Shown one piece after another: positions 1 to 10,770 of a stretch of DNA of 64,000 bases. Numbering within the stretch: the first letter of the stretch is position 1; each line of letters starts with the position of its first letter. Source of the DNA: Thelonectria olida (Eukaryota; Ascomycota; Sordariomycetes; Hypocreales; Nectriaceae); contig JAGPYM010000033.1 in assembly GCA_020736575.1 (NCBI GenBank), positions 1 to 64,000 on the forward strand, read 5' to 3'. The translations under genes were made by a program, and so were the position numbers. The notes below the pieces were generated by a model that saw only the letters and a list, made by a program, of their open reading frames with translations, did no database searches and was not told the origin of the DNA.

Positions 1-681
1 ACTGACAACGCCCCCCCTTACCCTCTTGAACAACCTCCCATCGTCGCTTGCGGCCTCCCACTGCTTGCAAATGGCTTGCGGCAACCCGCACTCATAACAT
101 GCCGAAAACTTCGCAAACTGTTTCTTCGCAAACATCTCGTCCTGCACGGCCTCAATGCCCTGCTTCATATTGTCCATATCTTCAACCCCTTTTGTGGACA
201 CTCGTCCATACTGTGGTATGCCTCATCCCGACCATCGATCCTGCATACCATACAACATCCATCCCATTCTGCCAATATATCCTCAAACTCGCTTACCTCT
301 CGGGACTCCCGCATCACCTGCAATATCCTCTCCGTTTCGACTTGTCGGATTATCCGCTGGCTCCGTTGATAATCCGCCTCGGCCGCCTCCTCTTCTTCTT
401 GCTCTCCTCGTATTCCCTCTTTCTCCTCATCGTCAAACTCGAATCCGTCCATCTCGGCCAATTCTCGTACATCCCTCTCGACCTGTTGCTGATAACATAC
501 ATCACACACCTCCTCTCCCTCTATGCACCCGAATCGTTCCATGCTACCATCCATCTCTCGATCCAACACCTCTCGCCGACAACACTTTCCCTCTGCAAAC
601 TCCACTACATCATCGTCCCACGCCCACTGCGCCTCTTCCCTCTCTCTCTCATGCTGCCGCTGCCGCTGCTGCTTTGTCGTT

Positions 682-739
<58 letters not shown>

Positions 740-3041
740 TATCGGCCGCATTCGTCTCCCGGGCCTTCTTGGCCCTTGCCTCCAACTGCTGATCCAACCA
801 CGAACGGCGTATGACCACGATCGACTCGCTCCTTTGCCCGTCCCTCCCTCCTCGCCCGCTCTCCTGTGACAAATTCACCAACTGTCGCGGTATTCCGGCA
901 TGAACGACCAACCGGACGTTGGGATCGTCAATTCCCATCCCTAACGCATTCGTGGCCGCGATCCATCCCGACTCGCCTCCCTCGCTGCTCCTCCACGCCT
1001 CGATCCGTCGGGCCTTTTCGTCTGCATTGCCGGCCCCTCGCCAATATGCCATGCATCCCAATATCGCACCGATCCTCTCCACTCGCTTGATCGTGCCGCC
1101 GTATATTATGACCTTGCCGTGCTCGTGTGCGGCCGTCCACGCCCGGACGATCTCGCACACCCGCTGCTCCACGGCATCGTCTTCCTCGCCTTCCTCCTCT
1201 CCCTCCTGGTTAACCCTGACCCTGTATTCTCTCTTTCGGCCGGTCTTTGTTGTCTTCTTTGCCGTCGGGCCGCCCTGGTTCCCGTCCTCGATGATGTCTA
1301 CCCTGTATTGGATATTTCGCCGTGTTGTTGCCTCGCGGAACATCCGCACCCGGTCCGGGTTGAACTTCAATTCCTTGAATAACGCCTTCTCCTGCGTCGG
1401 CTTCAACGTGGCCGTCAAACACACCACTGGCACGCCAAAATCCTGCAACGTCTCCCCTAACCGGCCGATTTGTGGTCGGAATGTCTTGCTGTACTGCAAT
1501 ATTGTATGACACTCGTCCACCACGACCCGGTCCAACCTCTGCTGCCCGTGCATGCGCTCGACGAATATCCGGAACCCCTTGGTGACGGCCGACTCGGGCG
1601 TTACGAACACTAACGATGCCGCTCGCTGGACCCCTCGGCTGGTCCATACGTATGCGTCGATGCCCATCTTGGCACACCGCGCATCCATGTCGTTCTGCAA
1701 CGCTACCAACGGCGTGATCACAATCGTCATGCCGTCGGGCACGCAAAACGCCGGCAACATGAACGTTAAACTCTTGCCGCCCCCCGTTGGTGTGATTTGG
1801 ACAATCGGCCACTCCCCTCGTGCCACCGCCCGGATCACGGGCTCCTGCAACCCACGGAACTCGGCCGCGGGCCCCATCATCTGCTTCAACTGACCCCGGA
1901 CGTCCATGCGGTGCAACTTACCGAACCGCTTGCGCTGCATCTCCTCCCGCTCGGCATCAAAAATGGACCGGACCCGCTTGACGCCGGCCCCTAACCCTCG
2001 CTCGATCCGGTCCTCCGCCCCGAACCCGAAAAACCGGTGCCACTGCATGCTGACCTTGCGGAATTGCTCTCGGCTGCGCATTGTGCCCAACTCCCCCTGT
2101 CCAAATAACCGCGCGTAAATCAACCCGGCAATGTGTGACCCGTGCCCGGCCTGCAAATCGTGAATGCTGTCGACTAAACTGCTGTCCCCATTGTCATCAT
2201 CGTCGAATTCGTCGCCGCTGTCGCTGCCGTTGGGTCCGAACACCTTGTTGAAATATCGATTGGAAATCCCAATCGCGATGTGCCTCCACGCACTGATGTT
2301 CAACTCTTGACCCGAAAACTGCGTGCTGTACTGCTGCATCACTCGTCGTGCTCGATCGCTCGTCCATTTGCATTCTCGAAACCACTCCATGAATGCGGCT
2401 TCCTCCTCCCTTTCTTGTTCTTCATCTGTCTCTTCCTTCGTGCCAGTCTTCTCCTGTTCCTTCTTGACCCGGATCTGTCGGATTTTCTTCTCCTTTCCTC
2501 CATCGCCGCTCACCACCTCGTCCGCCCATAAAAATGCACTCCTGCTCCGTTTCTGTTTGATCCTACCTTGAACGGCCTGCCAAATTGGCAATACCAACCA
2601 CATGTACCACACCAACAACTCCCCTACCTTTCGCGGCAAATATCGGTGGATGATCTTGATATTGCCGGACTTGCGGAAACCCTTGTGGTACATGGTGACG
2701 AAACACACCATCCCCTCGTGGATAAAAATGTTCCGCACTCCGGCGTTCATCGTGTTCCACATTCGCAATCCCAAAATCTCGCTGGATCGCGCCGGTTGGC
2801 CCCCTGTCATGTGCATCAACATGAATAACCGCTCCATGAACTGGTTGGCCGTCTGCCCGTATGACTGCACCGCCCTGGTCTGGAATAGTTTCCCGTCCGC
2901 CCTCTCGTTGTCGATCCAAACCTTGCGCCGTGCCTGCCCCTGCCCCTGGGCCTGGGTGTCACCGATCCGTCGCATCACCCAACTCTGCCCAGTCTTCACC
3001 CACTCGCGGTTGCGCTCGTCGGCCAAAAACGAATAATTCAT
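1..3041 (-). CDS. RecQ-family helicase of the telomere-linked-helicase type, partial, with frame break
   Basis: The uninterrupted frame is 165-3041 (958 residues). All RecQ motifs are readable: motif I GGGKS near residue 419, Ia ITPLVALQND, II DECH near 509, III LTAT, V ATNALGMGID and VI QESGRGGRDG near 729, then a RecQ-type zinc site (CCRR..CDVC) near 820. It is probably an ATP-dependent 3'-5' DNA helicase acting in the nucleus. Residues 70-320 resemble a tyrosine-recombinase core shared with the next gene. A Thr/Ala tract near 780 comes from a GTC repeat. After CMVC..H..C the frame ends at 165, but the -1 frame continues without stops to position 1 and encodes the family's next CxxC module (CYECGLPQAIC), so the gene runs off the window. 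The frame is also open upstream of the ATG to about 3229 and the usual N-terminal half is absent, so the 5' end is truncated or lies in unseen exons. Confidence 0.85.
186..193 (-). other. Frame break at AAAAGGGG in the helicase gene
   Basis: On the minus strand the codons read CAA AAG GGG TTG, and the helicase frame stops 21 bases later. A shift of -1 at this run opens a frame that carries the expected C-terminal zinc module to the window edge. The run fits the X XXY YYZ pattern (A AAG GGG). The RIP-degraded copy has a run of the same length at 43947-43954, so this is not a private sequencing error. It may be an old inactivating indel shared by both copies or a programmed frameshift. Confidence 0.6.
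676..740. repeat. GTC/GCC trinucleotide microsatellite inside the helicase gene
   Basis: A run of GTC and GCC triplets on the plus strand encodes a Thr/Ala tract between the helicase core and the zinc-binding region on the minus strand. It is a low-complexity linker, likely length-variable between strains. Confidence 0.8.
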
Positions 3042-3338
3042 CCGGTCCTCGCTGCGACCTAACCTGTCGGTTGTTGACGCTTGAATGAACGGGATCGGGT
3101 CGATTGTGGGCGGCGGCTTCGGCCATACAGCTCTTTCTAGTTCTAAATTATCCCCGGGATATTCTGGACTTGCTTGGCAATCTCTCTCCTCGCTGTCGCC
3201 TTCATATCTATAGAGGTCGTTATTTTATCTGCCCCCTTTTCTTTCTGTATGTCAAGGCCATTGGATCCACAACTGCATTCGCATGCAGCTAGGATGGATT
3301 TGCTTCTATATCTGCTGCCTAGCTACCGTAGTATCACC
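3042..3338. other. Spacer between the helicase and DUF3505-like genes
   Basis: About 300 bp. The helicase frame stays open without an ATG from 3041 to about 3229 (minus strand) and reads like the region preceding the recombinase-like core in the neighbouring paralogue. A possible splice acceptor (CTCTATAG) lies near 3210-3217. No phase-compatible donor was found, so an upstream exon is not proven. Confidence 0.4.
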
Positions 3339-6300
3339 TTAGCCTCTCATATCATCCCAAACCATTCGCGACCACCATCTTAACTGCCTCATTATTTCGG
3401 AAGCCTCCATACCGCCTACTATAATCTTCTCCCCCAGCCACACAGCTACCCCCTCTCCGTCAAAATCGTTCAAACCCTCATCCGCCATACTCTCCATCAG
3501 CTCTATCCGAAACTTGGAATTCTTACAGTGGAAGAAACCGATGGCGGTATCGTAAGCTTGTCGTCCATACTGGCAGCGGACCCTTGCATCTCGCTCCCAT
3601 TCCCCAGATGCGCTCTGTGCCCATGCCTCGCAAACTTCCCGGGGAAGAGCACAACCTTGACAGCCCCCACGAGCCCGCATGCCTTCTTCGTATATAGCTT
3701 CTGCCAACTCTGTCTTTAGGGTCTGCTTCCCACCAAACGGGCATTGCCGCAGAGTATGCTCAATTTGTGGCCCTCTTACCCCTCGACCTGCACAGAGGCT
3801 ACATTTGCCCGCCCACCAGTCCATCACAGTCCTCCACTCCGCGGCCTCATTACTATCGCCCCAGGACATTTCCAGGCTGGGAATGCCGGAAGGTTGCTCT
3901 TCACTAGGACCAGAGGAAATGGCATGGTCCTGATCGGCTCGTCGATCTGCCTGCTGAGGACTACGGAGATGTAGCTCAAACGCAGTCACAAGTACGTCAA
4001 AGACTACAAGGAGCTGTGGTACCCAGGTCTCTCCATGGGGAACCTTGCGTTCGAACCATTCGACAGCCTGACTCCCTATAGTCAGATCCACGTCATTCTT
4101 TCTGGATATGAAAGTGGTCAATGCCTTGCCGAGGATTTGCTCGTCAAACGCACAAAGAGCGGCAATCGCCCTTCGTATGGCTGGCTTATTACCGCAGAGG
4201 CCGTCCGAATCGGTTGCTGACGTGTATGTCTGTCTCCAACGATCCTTCTCTTCCTCGGTGCTCGCAGAAGATACCCGAAGTCCTATGGCCACGTCCTCGC
4301 ATATCTGATCGGTCTCAATGCAGAGGCTACAGTTACCGCGGGCCCGTATAAATCGGTCAAGACGCAGAGTCTCTAGCCAACCGAGTAGTCGCTGAGCCAC
4401 TTCGGAACCCACAGTGGTGCAATCGTCGAGGTTGTGATCCAAGCCCATACCGCCGCGGACGTAACAAAGCTGACAACCAACGGTACCCCATTTCTCTAAT
4501 TGTTCACCTAAACTCCACAACTTGGTCTTCGCTCGAAGTAGGTTCTTATCATCGCTGAACCCAACCCGAATGCCAAGGTGGTCGAGTACGGCCTGTCGCC
4601 TAACCATCGCGCTGGAGGTGGCAATGTCACCGGGGTGCCCAAACAGTGGCCGGTGACTCCAATCATCATCGTTGAGAGACTGATCTCGCACGTCTTGACT
4701 TGTAAAGTTTACCGGGAGAGTTCGCCTTCGCTTTGGAGGTGGCACTGTATCTTTCGATCCACGCAGTTGATAATTTGACCTCTTCGTGGAGCCGTTGTGG
4801 CGATGTCTGACTTCATCCTGAGCGTTCTGTTCCTGATATTGCCGCCGAGGCTCGCGCTCGAACGCTTCTATATCGTCTTGATGGATTATGCTGAGATATT
4901 CAGCCCGTTCCCCTCTCTCTCTTGCTTCTGTTTCACTCTGTCTGTTTTCATCCTCAGGTGGATCTTGACTACTCGACCGTGGCTGTCGTTGTTGTACCGG
5001 TATCGCCCACCCAGGCCTAGGTTGACTAGAGCTCAGTGGTACAGATGGTTCCGCGAGGGAACGGCCCGGAGTGTTTTCTGTAGCCTCCGGGGCCGGAGTT
5101 CGGTCTGGAGAAGTCGATGAAGAGGACACCACTACTGGTGTGCTTACCACTCTGTCTCTGTCCCGCTTCTGACTAGGGGTTGCCTGTATTTCGGATACTG
5201 GCATTTCTGCAGTTAGGATCTCTTCCGCCCCCCTGGAGGTGAGTCTGGGTTGGTGCCCTAGGATTCGCTCGCGGTCGCTATGAACCTGGGCGTTCATTCT
5301 CGGTCTAAGTTTGCTGGGCAAGTGGAGAAACTCGTGCCACCGGAGGGATGCCCATTCATACAGGTCCAGAAGCTGAGGCTGCATCGTGGTTGGGAACGCT
5401 CCGTCAAGACCGTAAGTTGACCCACGCTGCAAGGGACGATGTCCGCTCTGCCAAGCGAAGACGACGTTTCGATGGGCGTCCTTGCTTCGATCATCGAATC
5501 GATTAAACGGCTGGTATACCTCACGCACGTGCTTTTCGGTTACACCGATGCAGATCTGCCGAAGAAGTCGAGAGTTTACTGCAAACCCCCAGGCCTCTGT
5601 CGTTACCTTTCGAATCACATTGGTGAAGCGGCTGGTGCGCCATGCCTTGCTATTGGAAGATACGGTCTGGGTTCGGAAGAGCAGCGGCGAGGAACTCTGA
5701 CCCGCCTCGCTTGGGCTGACAATACCGCGCTCCCTGTCTAACAAATTGATGAAGGGACGGATATAGGCACAATACTTGAAGACGGCTAACGCAAGCTCGG
5801 CTGGAAGGAAACGAACGACGACGAATTCTCGGTTGGTGGAGCTTTTGGCCTTGTGGTGACGGACCACATAGATAATGTAGCCTTTATAGACGTAGAGACC
5901 TCTGGGTCCGAGTTCGTCGTTCTCAACCCAGAGGCTGGAGAGTTCTGGCCATCGTGGCAGCTGGCCGCCAGTCAAGGACATCCCCGTTCCCAAGAGCTCG
6001 CGAAAGTCCTCCTCCTTTTTCAGGTATTGGTTGACCTCTGACCAGTTCCAAGAATTCCCTCGCGAGAGACACCCACTCCGAGCTGTACAAGCACTCCTGA
6101 ATAAATCGAGATAGGCCGAGGTAAGTTCGTTCTTGGGGTCCGTCACGAAAGAGTATCCCTTGTCACAGTTGGCCATGTTGTCTTTGATCTTGAGCAGGTC
6201 GATGTCAGGCTCGAGCCCGAACATCAAATCGTTACACAGGCGATTGGCCTCTCTGATGAGATATGCGGTCAGGGACCTGAACTGCCCCATAGAGACCTCT

Positions 6301-8186
6301 GCCCCTTGCCCCCAGCTTACCCTCTGGCCGTCGTCGCTCCAGTACAGGAAAAAGGAAGGCGTATCGTTGCGGGCTGCCACGCACCCGTAGGCACGAAGAC
6401 TTACAAATTCTTCAAACGTCGATTGGGATCCCATGACCATGTACCGCCTATGCACCTGCTTGAACCGCTCAAGCTGTTTGAACCGCGGCCGGCGTTCGAT
6501 TCCTAGAAGAGCATACGGCCGCAGGGGGAGAGCTCGCTCAAGGAAAAGGAGTCGCTGGATGTATATGAGTCCAGAAAGGTAAGGTGTGTAGGAACGCGCG
6601 TTGTGGAAGCTGTTGGTTGCTCCCGAGAATGCAAGTATACCGCTGAAGTACACAAGCACCGTCGAGCTTGGTTGGCCATCCGTCAACCGTTCCGTACATA
6701 GCGCGAGACTCAGGCCGAAGACGAGCTCGGCAAGGGAGACAAGGGACTCAACTCTCTCGGGCCTTTTGGCGAAGTCCCCTACTCCATTCTCATCGTCATC
6801 GCTAGGTATGTAAACATCATCATCACTGTCCTCATCGATGGTGCTGTACAGGTCGCTGTCGTCGTCATCGTCGTCTTCCCTGTCGAGGCCTCCGTAAACA
6901 TTTCCATCCATATCCATATCCTCATACTCGACTCGCATTTCATCCCCACCCGCCTCTTCAGCCCGCTCTTCCGCCTGAGCCACATCCTCGGTATCCAAAG
7001 GTAGATTGGCCAGGTCTTCATGATGCCAAATTTCATTAAGGAAACGATCCAGCTTCTTGTTAAAATGCACGCCAATAAGCCGCTCTCGTTGCTTCGCGTC
7101 CATGCGGTATACCCGAAAACAGAAGGCTAATGCTTTTTTTAGTAGTAAGCGGTATCTGGTGGTTGATGAGGCATGTTTGACCAGTGTGAACGGCTTGGTA
7201 TAAGGCATATGGGGATGGTTGCTTTTCAGCCAGCAAAGGAGATTGCGACTCGTCCTGTGAACGGTCTCTTCACAGCGGTCCATAACCACATCCACGACCT
7301 TCAAGATTCCATCGATCTTAATCTCATCTTCGCGCGGGCTAACTAGATCGGTGGAGAGACCAGGGACTCGGGCTGCGCTAGCCAGGAGGTACGGCGGCGC
7401 ATCTGGCCGCCCATAGAAACTTAGATAGGGTGTCTGGATAAGGCAACGGTGCAGGCTTCGGTCCCTATTCCTGTACGTGATGTCCCACCTCGTTCTCTCC
7501 AGCCATGGCCGCTGCTCGGCGTACATGGTCGCCGAGCCGGCCGCTGAGCTTTGCATATCGGCTGCAAGGCCGTGGTTGCGCTGGTGCTCGCGCTCCTGCA
7601 CAGATCTGATCAAGTCCTGTTGTTCTTGACCAGTCCTGTCTCGGCGGCTCAAAGCTGACCCACTCATGTGGCCCACAGGCACCGTCGGTCGGGTCAGTTG
7701 GCCATCGCGCTCAACAATCCAGTAGACTCGAGACGAGCCAGAGGCCCAAGCTTGCAAGTAAACGTACTCGAAATATGCCTCCATGTCCGCCCGCCTGGTA
7801 GATCTCCGCGGGTGTTGGGGATACTCGGGTAGGTCTTGGCTATAGTGTTGCATGATGAGAGTGAGGTTGATGGTGCGATAGCTGCAATGCAGACAGGAAA
7901 ATCCATCGTAAGACCGGAGCCTTTGCTCTTCAGGCGAGCCGTCAACAAGAGGCGCAGCTCCACCTGAACTTTTCAGCTCTAGTTTAGCCAATACCTTAGA
8001 GAGACCTCTCCGCCGAGGTAGGGGGATGCCGTGTTCATCACGTAGATGATTGGTAGGGTTAGACCCAACGGGGGAAATGGCGTGTCTGCATTTCTTGTCG
8101 AAACAGATCAACAGTCGTGACTTGGGATGGACCCATAAAGAAAGTGACTCGAGAAACTTAGCGGAGGCAATAGGTATTGGGTCCAT
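3339..8186 (-). CDS. DUF3505-like / telomere-linked-helicase-related protein lacking the helicase domain
   Basis: A single exon of 1,615 residues starting with ATG at 8186. N-terminal zinc-finger-like segments (C-x4-C..H..H near residue 29 and C-x2-C..H near 98), followed by a conserved block containing VYWIVE, match what I know of DUF3505 proteins (orsellinic-acid-cluster protein D type). An acidic tract lies at about 430-469. Residues 715-930 align by eye with the start of the helicase gene: LTGGQ..R..E near 737, LLRQICIGV near 875, SGHR..YG near 915. The C-terminus has two sets of C-x2-C..H..C plus CxxC modules (about 1239 and 1462-1508), the same modules that end the helicase. There is no helicase motif. 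It shares strand and family with the downstream helicase, suggesting an old tandem duplication or a split of one gene. A nuclear DNA-binding or recombination role is inferred only. Confidence 0.7.
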   Translation of the reverse strand: MDPIPIASAKFLESLSLWVHPKSRLLICFDKKCRHAISPVGSNPTNHLRDEHGIPLPRRRGLSKVLAKLELKSSGGAAPLVDGSPEEQRLRSYDGFSCLHCSYRTINLTLIMQHYSQDLPEYPQHPRRSTRRADMEAYFEYVYLQAWASGSSRVYWIVERDGQLTRPTVPVGHMSGSALSRRDRTGQEQQDLIRSVQEREHQRNHGLAADMQSSAAGSATMYAEQRPWLERTRWDITYRNRDRSLHRCLIQTPYLSFYGRPDAPPYLLASAARVPGLSTDLVSPREDEIKIDGILKVVDVVMDRCEETVHRTSRNLLCWLKSNHPHMPYTKPFTLVKHASSTTRYRLLLKKALAFCFRVYRMDAKQRERLIGVHFNKKLDRFLNEIWHHEDLANLPLDTEDVAQAEERAEEAGGDEMRVEYEDMDMDGNVYGGLDREDDDDDDSDLYSTIDEDSDDDVYIPSDDDENGVGDFAKRPERVESLVSLAELVFGLSLALCTERLTDGQPSSTVLVYFSGILAFSGATNSFHNARSYTPYLSGLIYIQRLLFLERALPLRPYALLGIERRPRFKQLERFKQVHRRYMVMGSQSTFEEFVSLRAYGCVAARNDTPSFFLYWSDDGQRVSWGQGAEVSMGQFRSLTAYLIREANRLCNDLMFGLEPDIDLLKIKDNMANCDKGYSFVTDPKNELTSAYLDLFRSACTARSGCLSRGNSWNWSEVNQYLKKEEDFRELLGTGMSLTGGQLPRWPELSSLWVENDELGPRGLYVYKGYIIYVVRHHKAKSSTNREFVVVRFLPAELALAVFKYCAYIRPFINLLDRERGIVSPSEAGQSSSPLLFRTQTVSSNSKAWRTSRFTNVIRKVTTEAWGFAVNSRLLRQICIGVTEKHVREVYQPFNRFDDRSKDAHRNVVFAWQSGHRPLQRGSTYGLDGAFPTTMQPQLLDLYEWASLRWHEFLHLPSKLRPRMNAQVHSDRERILGHQPRLTSRGAEEILTAEMPVSEIQATPSQKRDRDRVVSTPVVVSSSSTSPDRTPAPEATENTPGRSLAEPSVPLSSSQPRPGWAIPVQQRQPRSSSQDPPEDENRQSETEARERGERAEYLSIIHQDDIEAFEREPRRQYQEQNAQDEVRHRHNGSTKRSNYQLRGSKDTVPPPKRRRTLPVNFTSQDVRDQSLNDDDWSHRPLFGHPGDIATSSAMVRRQAVLDHLGIRVGFSDDKNLLRAKTKLWSLGEQLEKWGTVGCQLCYVRGGMGLDHNLDDCTTVGSEVAQRLLGWLETLRLDRFIRARGNCSLCIETDQICEDVAIGLRVSSASTEEEKDRWRQTYTSATDSDGLCGNKPAIRRAIAALCAFDEQILGKALTTFISRKNDVDLTIGSQAVEWFERKVPHGETWVPQLLVVFDVLVTAFELHLRSPQQADRRADQDHAISSGPSEEQPSGIPSLEMSWGDSNEAAEWRTVMDWWAGKCSLCAGRGVRGPQIEHTLRQCPFGGKQTLKTELAEAIYEEGMRARGGCQGCALPREVCEAWAQSASGEWERDARVRCQYGRQAYDTAIGFFHCKNSKFRIELMESMADEGLNDFDGEGVAVWLGEKIIVGGMEASEIMRQLRWWSRMVWDDMRG

Positions 8187-8560
8187 GATGTCAACCGTTG
8201 CTTTTGCCGCTACTACTTTTCGATGTTCTTCTTCTATTCCTCTTCTCTTTAATATTAGGCGGAAGACTAAAAGGCGGGAGATAGTAGTATACTACGTAGT
8301 AAAGTGGATAGTTGGAACGGGAAGTGGAAGTGGTGGAGTAGTGAAAGGAACGAGTGCACGGATAGAAAATAGATAAACAACAGGTTGTTTTTGTCGAACC
8401 TTGTTACTGTGTCAACGTGCACGGACAAAAAGTGTAGAATCTAAGGGTGGTTTTTCGGGAAAACACCGGGGAATTTCATGGTAGTCCGGGTTGGCACGGA
8501 CGAAAAGTAGATAATGCGGCGCGATTTGGATAAACATTCGTACAGTAGGTTTACTATAGC
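8187..8560. promoter_or_regulatory. Upstream region of the DUF3505-like gene
   Basis: GC-balanced sequence between the ATG at 8186 and the AT-rich block. It is purine/pyrimidine biased and should contain the promoter and leader of the minus-strand gene. No specific element was recognised. Confidence 0.35.
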
Positions 8561-10524
8561 TCCCCCTTTATAGCACCCATCTCCTGTATATAGGCCTTTA
8601 GAGCCTTAATACAATATTACCTAGCTATAATCTCTACTAGACTCCCTCAATTAACCGATAGCCATTCTTTAAAAAAGGGTACTTCTTTAGGCACTTTAAG
8701 GCTGGCTACTTGGCTTTATTACTAGAGATGCTTTATTATCCTTAATATATTAGCTCTATTACAGAAGACTAAGAGATAGTTCTTTTCCGCCTTCCGGCTT
8801 AGGCCCCCCTGCGTGAATATAATACAGAGAGTTTATATATGCTTTACGTCTAATTGTTAATTCTTTCCTAGGCTCTAGGTGGAAGTAAGAGCCTTAGTGG
8901 GCATATGCGCGGTTAGAATTTAGTGTTTTTATACCTGCTGCCGGATAGAGTCCTCATCTTTAAAGCGTCCTCTCTTTCCTTCCTTCCTTCTATTATCGCC
9001 AACCTCTTCTACTCTCTTTCTCTTTTTCACTAGTCTTATTACAATATCTATTAGTAATAGCAGTATTATTTTTTTCCTAATTGCTTGACAGTCAGCAGAA
9101 AATAAAGCTCCCTTAGCCTAATAGGCCTATAATTATATGGATAGTATATAGGGGAAATTTATAGAATTAAGATTCCAATTGCCTTTATACTCTAAAATAA
9201 TACATATAAATTTAATTATAAAGACCACTTAAGTAGTATACTATAATTAGGGGTAGTTAAAACCCTACTATTAATAGAATGCCCTATAGGAAGTTATCTA
9301 GTATAGGACTGTAATAAGATAGGGGTTCGTTCATTCGGACGGACCCTTATTAAAATAGGTTAAAAAGTAAATGCTTACCACCTAGTGTAAATTAAATTAT
9401 ATTAACAACTAACTATCGCATCTTACTATATAATATAATAATAATAGAGTAACTAATTTCCCACTTTACCTTCCTTTTAGAAATTTTAAACTCCAGTTTT
9501 AACCCACTTTTAATTAGTAATCCTTATTCTAATACCTTAAACCCTCTTACATCTTACTATTATTATTACTAATTATAACTAGAATAGACTGTTTTTTTAG
9601 CAATTGCTTAACAATTAAGAAGTTACCACTTAGAAAGCCTTACCTAACTTATAGTTAGTATTATATTAAAATAGACTAATAAATCTTATAAGGCAAGATA
9701 TTATAAAAGGCAGAGCCTTATTCGAGCTATATATGCAAGTTAATATAGAAATATAAATATATAAAGTGGCTAAGGTAGTAAGTTCTAGGGAAATATTAGG
9801 GGAGGATATTTTCAGTTATATATTAGAGTTAGAATATAGGCGCTTAACGAAAAGTGCTTAATAGAAATGTATTTATCTAATTAGTTTAATATTATTAATA
9901 AGGAGTAATACGTTCCAATGCATATGGGGATTTTCTATAATTAATTATACAATTATAAAGCTTATTATAATAGTAGTAAATAGGTTGCGCTTTTCTCTTC
10001 GCTTAAGCATTCCCACCTTAAAAGACTTATTTTATTAATAAAAATCTTAGTAATACTTGACCGCCTAGTATTTAGATACTTTTATATCTCCTTACTACTT
10101 GTTTTAGCTCTTAATAGACTATAAATATAATATTAAGTACTTAGTATAGGGTAGCCGTTATGCGGAGGTGGTTGACCAGGGGGGTGGCCCTTATTTTATT
10201 TATAAGCCTGCAATTCCCGCCCAATTATAATATAGCCTTTTACCCTTTTACTTTTTTTGCAAAATATACTAGTCTAGTTGCACGTTCTATTTTAATAGTA
10301 ATGCCTTTACTAGTAATGCCTATAGTTAAGGAGATTGAGAGTCTCTTATAAGTCGCTTCTACTATTTTATATAGGTAATGCCATTTGCCCTAGATTATTA
10401 AAAGCTATATAAGCAAGAGCTGACTATCTTTTATTTCCTATTTAAATATAAGCTTTTATCTTTTACATACAGATGTCGGCTTTTTAAAGTATATCTTCCT
10501 TATAATTAGACTCTAAACTTGGGA

Positions 10525-10770
10525 TTTTATACCCTAGGGTACAAACCCAGTCTGGATATAAATAGATAAATAGATGGACAGGAATATAATAAAACTATAG
10601 TAGTTTGGCTTTATACCCTAGGGTACGAAACTTACATTTTGGATATATATAGGGACAGATGGCATCTAGGGAAGAGCTTGGGAGCTTCTACTCCATACCC
10701 TAGGGTTAAAAACTCCCACCCCTATAATATAAAAGTAAAAAATAGAATATATCTCATACCCCAGGGTATA
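10525..10770. repeat. Four spaced ACCCTAGGGT palindromes
   Basis: Cores lie at 10531-10540, 10615-10624, 10697-10706 and 10758-10767 (the last is ACCCCAGGGT), 84, 82 and 61 bp apart. They are flanked by similar bases (TTTAT before, ACRAA-like after). They stand out as GC-containing dyads in otherwise TA-only DNA. Function unknown. Confidence 0.7.

Noticed and set aside
48..869. Long plus-strand frames opposite the helicase gene, rich in Arg or Ser
   Set aside because: They mirror the GTC repeat and coding bias of the minus-strand helicase; no domain or start context supports them.
9305..9355. Small GC-containing word GGTTCGTTCATTCGGACGGACC in AT-rich DNA
   Set aside because: Resembles a retroelement LTR end but no partner or internal sequence was recognised.
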